This document shows, piece after piece, positions 60,800 through 64,000 of a stretch of DNA of 64,000 nt. The stretch's first letter is position 1. The number at the start of each line of letters is the position of its first letter. The DNA is from an uncultured Acetatifactor sp. (GTDB taxonomy: Bacteria; Bacillota; Clostridia; Lachnospirales; Lachnospiraceae), in NCBI GenBank assembly GCA_910589035.1, contig CAJUSI010000025.1, forward strand, positions 1-64,000. The letters are read 5' to 3'. The position numbers and the translations under genes were made by a program. Under the pieces are notes generated by a model. It searched no databases. It was not told the origin of the DNA and saw only the letters and a list, made by a program, of their open reading frames with translations.

Positions 60800-61456
60800 T
60801 TACAGAATAGGCAGCAGCACCTCCGCCGTAAATCCGCCGTCCTCGCTGTCCGCGGAAAAGAGACCGTCGTATTTCTTCACGATTCCCTTCACCCTGGTGA
60901 GCCCGAAGCCATGCTCGGCCCCCTTGGAGGAGGAGAACAGCGCGCCTGTCTTCCTCTGCTTTTTCCCCGCCGCATTGGTCACGGCAATGTAAAACTGCGT
61001 ATTCTTGACGCCCATATAGACCCGAAGGAAGCGCTTCTCCGCCTCCAGCTTCTTATTCTCCTCGATGGCATTGTCCAGGAGATTCCCGATAATCACGCAC
61101 AAATCCACATCGTTTATCTGCAGCTCTTCCGGAATTTTTGCCCTGGCATTTACGGGGATTTCATTCCGGGCCGCTATGGAGATCTTCCCGTTTAAAATGG
61201 CATCGATCATCACACGCCCCGTCTTCACTACGGTATCCACATTGCTCAGATCATCGTTGAGCTGGCGCAGATACCCGCTCACCTCCTCATACCTGCCCAG
61301 GGCCATGCTGGCCTGCATGGCCTGGATATGATTGTGGTAGTCATGCCGCCACCCCCGCATTTTCGCGTACATGCTCTCCACCTCGTCGCAGTATTTCTTT
61401 ATCAGATCCGTCTGATACGCCTCTATTCTTTTCTCGATAAGCCGGTCAAAAATCAT
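60800..61456 (-). CDS. cytoplasmic GHKL sensor histidine kinase 2
   Basis: The 218-residue protein has no TM segment, a WRHDYHNHIQAMQASMALGR H box and GHKL ATPase features (DLCVIIGNLLDNAIEENKKL; GFGLTRVKGIVKKYDGLFSA). It is closely related to the kinase at 39.8 kb (both start near IARRVAAFEEE or IEKRIEAYQTD). GGAGAGGG precedes the ATG. It is separated from its LytTR regulator by an AlbA_2 remnant gene. Same conclusion: signal input must come from another protein. Confidence 0.85.
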   Translation of the reverse strand: MIFDRLIEKRIEAYQTDLIKKYCDEVESMYAKMRGWRHDYHNHIQAMQASMALGRYEEVSGYLRQLNDDLSNVDTVVKTGRVMIDAILNGKISIAARNEIPVNARAKIPEELQINDVDLCVIIGNLLDNAIEENKKLEAEKRFLRVYMGVKNTQFYIAVTNAAGKKQRKTGALFSSSKGAEHGFGLTRVKGIVKKYDGLFSADSEDGGFTAEVLLPIL

Positions 61457-61551
61457 ATCCCTCTCCGTCCAAATGCTTCAGCGCTCCCATAAGCTCTCCA
61501 AATGCACACCCCTTGGCAAAGTGCCGACTATTCGCTGCATCTGTTTCCCGT

Positions 61552-62178
61552 TTACATGATTTTCCAAAATCCCTTTTTTGCCGATCCCCTTCTGATAATC
61601 ACACCCTTTTCTCTCAGCAGTTTAATTTTCTGGGAAATCGTTTTTCTGCTCACATTCAGGTTATCGGCTATCTCCATATATGTTGCCGATGGATTATCAC
61701 GCAGTATTTCAAGAATTTTCTTTTCACTTACCGTTAATGTCTCATAGATCTTTTCAGTCACCTTTTCAGTCACCTTTTCAGTCACCTTTTCAGTCACCTT
61801 GGCACTTTGAAGCGCCTTAAACTTCACCATGATATCTTCTCCATGAACGATATATTCCGGTTTCTCAGCTCCTATTTTTTCACAGGCATCGCAGATCTTC
61901 TGAATTCCGCGCCCCCAGCTTTCAATAAAGCCCGCGCGGTAGAACACCCTGGCAATATCCGGATTATACGGCTTTGAGGTGTGCACGCCCAGAAGAGTCT
62001 CTGCTGTCCATCCAAAAGGAAGCATCAGCTTTTTGCTGTCCTTCACACCTATAACCGTTCCGTCATCCTTTGTTCCGATATATATTTTCCCGCCTCCGGC
62101 ATTGGCAAATCCGCATATCCACTTCAGATATTCATCCCGCCAGGATTGTTTCCATTCTATATTCTGATTTTCCCCCAT
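61552..62178 (-). CDS. AlbA_2 (Schlafen-like) protein remnant with internal deletion
   Basis: Residues 1-50 (IEWKQSWRDEYLKWICGFAN, KIYIGTKDDGTVIGVKDSKK) are the start of clostridial AlbA_2/RecG-like regulators. The next residues, LPFGWTAETLLGVHTSKPYN, normally occur about 250 residues later near the ATPase end, followed by FIESWGRGIQKICDACEKIG. The middle is gone but the frame is intact. A KVTE tandem repeat and a winged helix (YMEIADNLNVSRKTISQKIK) close it. It sits between the LytTR gene and its kinase. Function after deletion is doubtful. Confidence 0.65.
   Translation of the reverse strand: MGENQNIEWKQSWRDEYLKWICGFANAGGGKIYIGTKDDGTVIGVKDSKKLMLPFGWTAETLLGVHTSKPYNPDIARVFYRAGFIESWGRGIQKICDACEKIGAEKPEYIVHGEDIMVKFKALQSAKVTEKVTEKVTEKVTEKIYETLTVSEKKILEILRDNPSATYMEIADNLNVSRKTISQKIKLLREKGVIIRRGSAKKGFWKIM
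61741..61800. repeat. 12-bp tandem repeat (KVTE) in AlbA_2 remnant
   Basis: About four copies of TTTTCAGTCACC in a row encode KVTE units. Similar KVTEKVTE stretches are typical of this protein class, and copy number can slip without frameshift. Confidence 0.8.
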
Positions 62179-62311
62179 ATAATATCAATCTCCCTTCCAT
62201 AACACGCTTTTGGGCGCCGGCTCTTATGAATTTGATTTTCTCATGCCCCACACAGCACCAATCTTTAGCGGCATGTTTCTCAGGCGGCCTCCTCCATCCA
62301 GACAGCCTTCC

Positions 62312-63013
62312 CTAATACAGCTCAATAATGGCCCTTCCCATTTTCCCGTCCATGCCCCTGCTGATGGGGAGCTCTTCCCCGTTCTTCAGCACGGCGCAGC
62401 TGCTTTTGATTCTGGCCACATGATTTAAGTTCACCAGGAAGGAGCGCTGGCATTTGAAGAAATACTTGTCAAGTGCCTCCTCCATCTCCCCCAGGGAGGC
62501 CTTCATACGGTAGTCCCGTTCCTGTGTGTGAATGCGGACGTACTGCTTCTGGGCTTCTATATACAGGATTTTATCAAATGGGACGAAATCGGTCTGCCTG
62601 TCGAAGCTCACCTTCAGACGTTTCTCCGGCTTTGCCAGGTTTGCCGCCGCCCTGTCCAGAACGGCGCCCAGCTTCTGCGCCGAAACCGGCTTCATCAGAT
62701 AATGCAGCGCCGCCACCTCATATCCCTCCGCCATGAAATCCGGAAATCCGGTGACGAATACGATCTGCAGCCTGTCGTCCTTCTTCCTGATTTTACGCGC
62801 CAGCTCCACGCCGTTTAACCCGCCCATCTCTATGTCCAGCAGCAGGATCCGGAAATCGTTCTCTTCCTCATAGGAAAACAAAAAGGCCTCGGCGGAGGGA
62901 AATGTCTTTACAAAAGCTCTGCCGCCATTCCCTTCCGCCCAAGTCTCCACAAGTCCGGATAGATACTCCGCGTCTGCCGCGCAATCGTCGCAGACCGCAA
63001 TCTTATATGTCAT
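62312..63013 (-). CDS. LytTR-family response regulator 2
   Basis: The 233-residue protein has a receiver domain (VCDDCAADAEYLSGLVETWA; phospho-acceptor in FRILLLDIEMGGLNG) and a LytTR domain (MEEALDKYFFKCQRSFLVNL, NHVARIKSSCAVLKNGEELP). It is a paralogue of the regulator at 40.5 kb. It lies upstream of the split kinase gene and the second ABC pair and probably controls the pair. The acidic pocket has DDC instead of DDD. Confidence 0.9.
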   Translation of the reverse strand: MTYKIAVCDDCAADAEYLSGLVETWAEGNGGRAFVKTFPSAEAFLFSYEEENDFRILLLDIEMGGLNGVELARKIRKKDDRLQIVFVTGFPDFMAEGYEVAALHYLMKPVSAQKLGAVLDRAAANLAKPEKRLKVSFDRQTDFVPFDKILYIEAQKQYVRIHTQERDYRMKASLGEMEEALDKYFFKCQRSFLVNLNHVARIKSSCAVLKNGEELPISRGMDGKMGRAIIELY

Positions 63014-63133
63014 CCCATTCTCTCCTCCAGATGCTCCTTTTAGTCCTCCTGCAGGAGCAAAGCCATGAGAATCCTTTACTTCTCCGGATTCTCCCTGTAA
63101 TCCGCCTGCAGGAGCAAAGCAACGGGGCCCCTC
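63014..63133. repeat. decayed tandem copies of the small gene's 3' end
   Basis: Two degenerate copies (about 51 bp apart) of the sequence that encodes DYREYLEE-stop occur between the small gene and the LytTR gene. They include a repeated CTGCAGGAGCAAAGC at 63050-63064 and 63101-63115. No separate gene is seen here. Confidence 0.5.
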
Positions 63134-63235
63134 TTACTCCTCCAGATACTCCCGGTAATCCGTCTCGCTGGCAAACAGGATGTATTTTCCCCCCACCAGT
63201 CCCATATAACCCTCCGCCGTGTGATAGCCCTTCAT
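63134..63235 (-). CDS. 33-residue conserved-looking small protein
   Basis: The peptide MKGYHTAEGYMGLVGGKYIL followed by FASETDYREYLEE has a strong AGGAGGG site 6 bases before the ATG. I recall very similar tiny proteins (GYMG, GKYxLFASExDYxEY) in Lachnospiraceae genomes. Function unknown; it may serve the LytTR/ABC locus that follows or be independent. Confidence 0.7.
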   Translation of the reverse strand: MKGYHTAEGYMGLVGGKYILFASETDYREYLEE

Positions 63236-63339
63236 ATCGTTTCCCTCCTATTCATAAATTTCATAAATCAGTTTGTTTTTCTGTTCTGATTTTTTGTTCT
63301 GAATAGAAGATAACATTTTTTAAGGGCCATAAAACTCCC

Positions 63340-64000
63340 TCAAAGTTCGGGATCCGGCAGTAAAATCCTCATTTCCTCCAAAAGCTCCTCCGTCCTGCCC
63401 AATAAAAGCTCCGCATCCTTTTCGGCCAGTCCGGTCTTCTTATATTTATAAGTCAGGAAGGGCTGGCCGTAGGCCGTGAAGGCCATGCTCTGGCCATATT
63501 TGCGCAGCAGCTCCGGAATCTTCAGCGGATCCACCCGGGCATCCATGCAGAAGGTGAATGCGATTTTTTCCTGCCTGCCCTTGACCTCCGTCATATACAG
63601 CCGGTGGGCCGCCACACGGATCAGGGCGATGCGCAGCAGATTGTCCACGGATTTGGGGATCTCCCCAAAGCGGTCCAGAAGCTCGTCCCTCATGTCGTCC
63701 CGCTCTTTTCCATTCTCAATTCCGGCAATGCGCTTATAGATATCCAGCTTCTGCACCTCGTTGACAATATAGGCAGGCGGAATAAAGGCATCCACATCCA
63801 GATCGATAATGGTTGCAAAATCCTCGACCTCTTTGTCTCCCTTCAAAGTCCCCACGGCCTCGTTGAGCATCTTGCAGTACAGATCATAGCCCACCGCTTC
63901 CATATGCCCGTGCTGGCGCATCCCCAGGAGATTGCCCGCACCGCGGATCTCCAGATCCCGCATGGCAATCTTAAAGCCGCTTCCCAGATCCGTGAATTCC
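63340..64000 (-). CDS. mfd: transcription-repair coupling factor, C-terminal part (partial)
   Basis: The frame runs off the right edge. Visible residues are FTDLGSGFKIAMRDLEIRGA, GNLLGMRQHGHMEAVGYDLY and a C-terminal domain VNEVQKLDIYKRIAGIENGK, ELLDRFGEIPKSVDNLLRIA. This matches the helicase end and the D7 TRCF domain of Mfd, which removes stalled RNA polymerase and recruits UvrA. The upstream bulk is outside the window. It anchors a core chromosomal position. Confidence 0.95.
   Translation of the reverse strand, partial: EFTDLGSGFKIAMRDLEIRGAGNLLGMRQHGHMEAVGYDLYCKMLNEAVGTLKGDKEVEDFATIIDLDVDAFIPPAYIVNEVQKLDIYKRIAGIENGKERDDMRDELLDRFGEIPKSVDNLLRIALIRVAAHRLYMTEVKGRQEKIAFTFCMDARVDPLKIPELLRKYGQSMAFTAYGQPFLTYKYKKTGLAEKDAELLLGRTEELLEEMRILLPDPEL

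Overview
The window looks like chromosomal DNA of a spore-forming gut clostridium, most likely a Lachnospiraceae member. The evidence is a spoVT sporulation regulator, the C-terminal part of mfd, clostridial-style GHKL/LytTR two-component pairs, and a mid-to-high GC composition (judged by eye). Between about 47.8 and 53.1 kb the sequence is clearly AT-richer. No rRNA, tRNA or CRISPR array was seen. Almost every gene is on the minus strand.

Layout. 0-0.13 kb: C-terminus of a large serine recombinase, the end of a mobile element lying to the left. 0.47-4.3 kb: an array of small orphan immunity-type genes (Imm6-like, CdiI-like, SitI3-like and unknowns) with a GNAT acetyltransferase and a rearranged Cys-rich/HTH regulator. 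4.4-6.6 kb: a lipoprotein, a small ORF and a Fic protein that has lost its Fic core. 6.7-11.7 kb: a solute-binding lipoprotein with an unusual C-terminal domain, followed by a hybrid sensor kinase, with a visible promoter and a repeat-filled leader.

11.8-25.6 kb is one tightly packed minus-strand operon: WYL regulator, two dynamin-like GTPases, a TerB-like/beta-helix protein, a TerB-like protein, a third dynamin-like GTPase, a HerA/DUF87-type ATPase, a nuclease toxin of the Endonuclease_NS_2 type and a YezG-like immunity protein. I regard this as one of two candidate new systems here, either antiphage defence or toxin deployment.

26-32.5 kb holds housekeeping-type genes: pncB with a tandem palindrome and promoter upstream, spoVT, an ACT-domain protein, a CdsB/UPF0597 protein, a MATE transporter and an Rpn-family remnant. 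32.7-37.6 kb is a MoxR ATPase, DUF58, transglutaminase operon. 37.7-42.3 kb contains a broken ABC exporter, a GHKL/LytTR pair and an XRE regulator made of near-identical repeats. MazEF follows at 42.8-43.4 kb.

43.7-55.3 kb is a RiPP-type peptide locus, the second candidate. It has an uncharacterised maturation protein, a radical SAM/SPASM maturase, an acyl-carrier-like protein, two tiny Cys-rich precursor peptides that are too short for ordinary ORF calling, a subtilisin fused to a DUF1611-like NTPase, and two ABC exporters. A divergent secreted mini-peptide, a TPR-type HTH regulator and a 58-bp nested palindrome lie next to it and suggest peptide-dependent control.

55.4-63.2 kb holds an EamA transporter, a second ABC exporter pair and a second GHKL/LytTR pair that is split by an AlbA_2 (Schlafen-type) remnant, then a 33-aa conserved-looking small gene. 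mfd ends the window. Since spoVT commonly follows mfd in Firmicutes, the 30-63 kb stretch looks like accessory DNA accumulated between them. Several genes across the window (Fic, Cys-rich/HTH, ABC, AlbA_2, dynamin) carry clean internal deletions, fusions or a stop codon.
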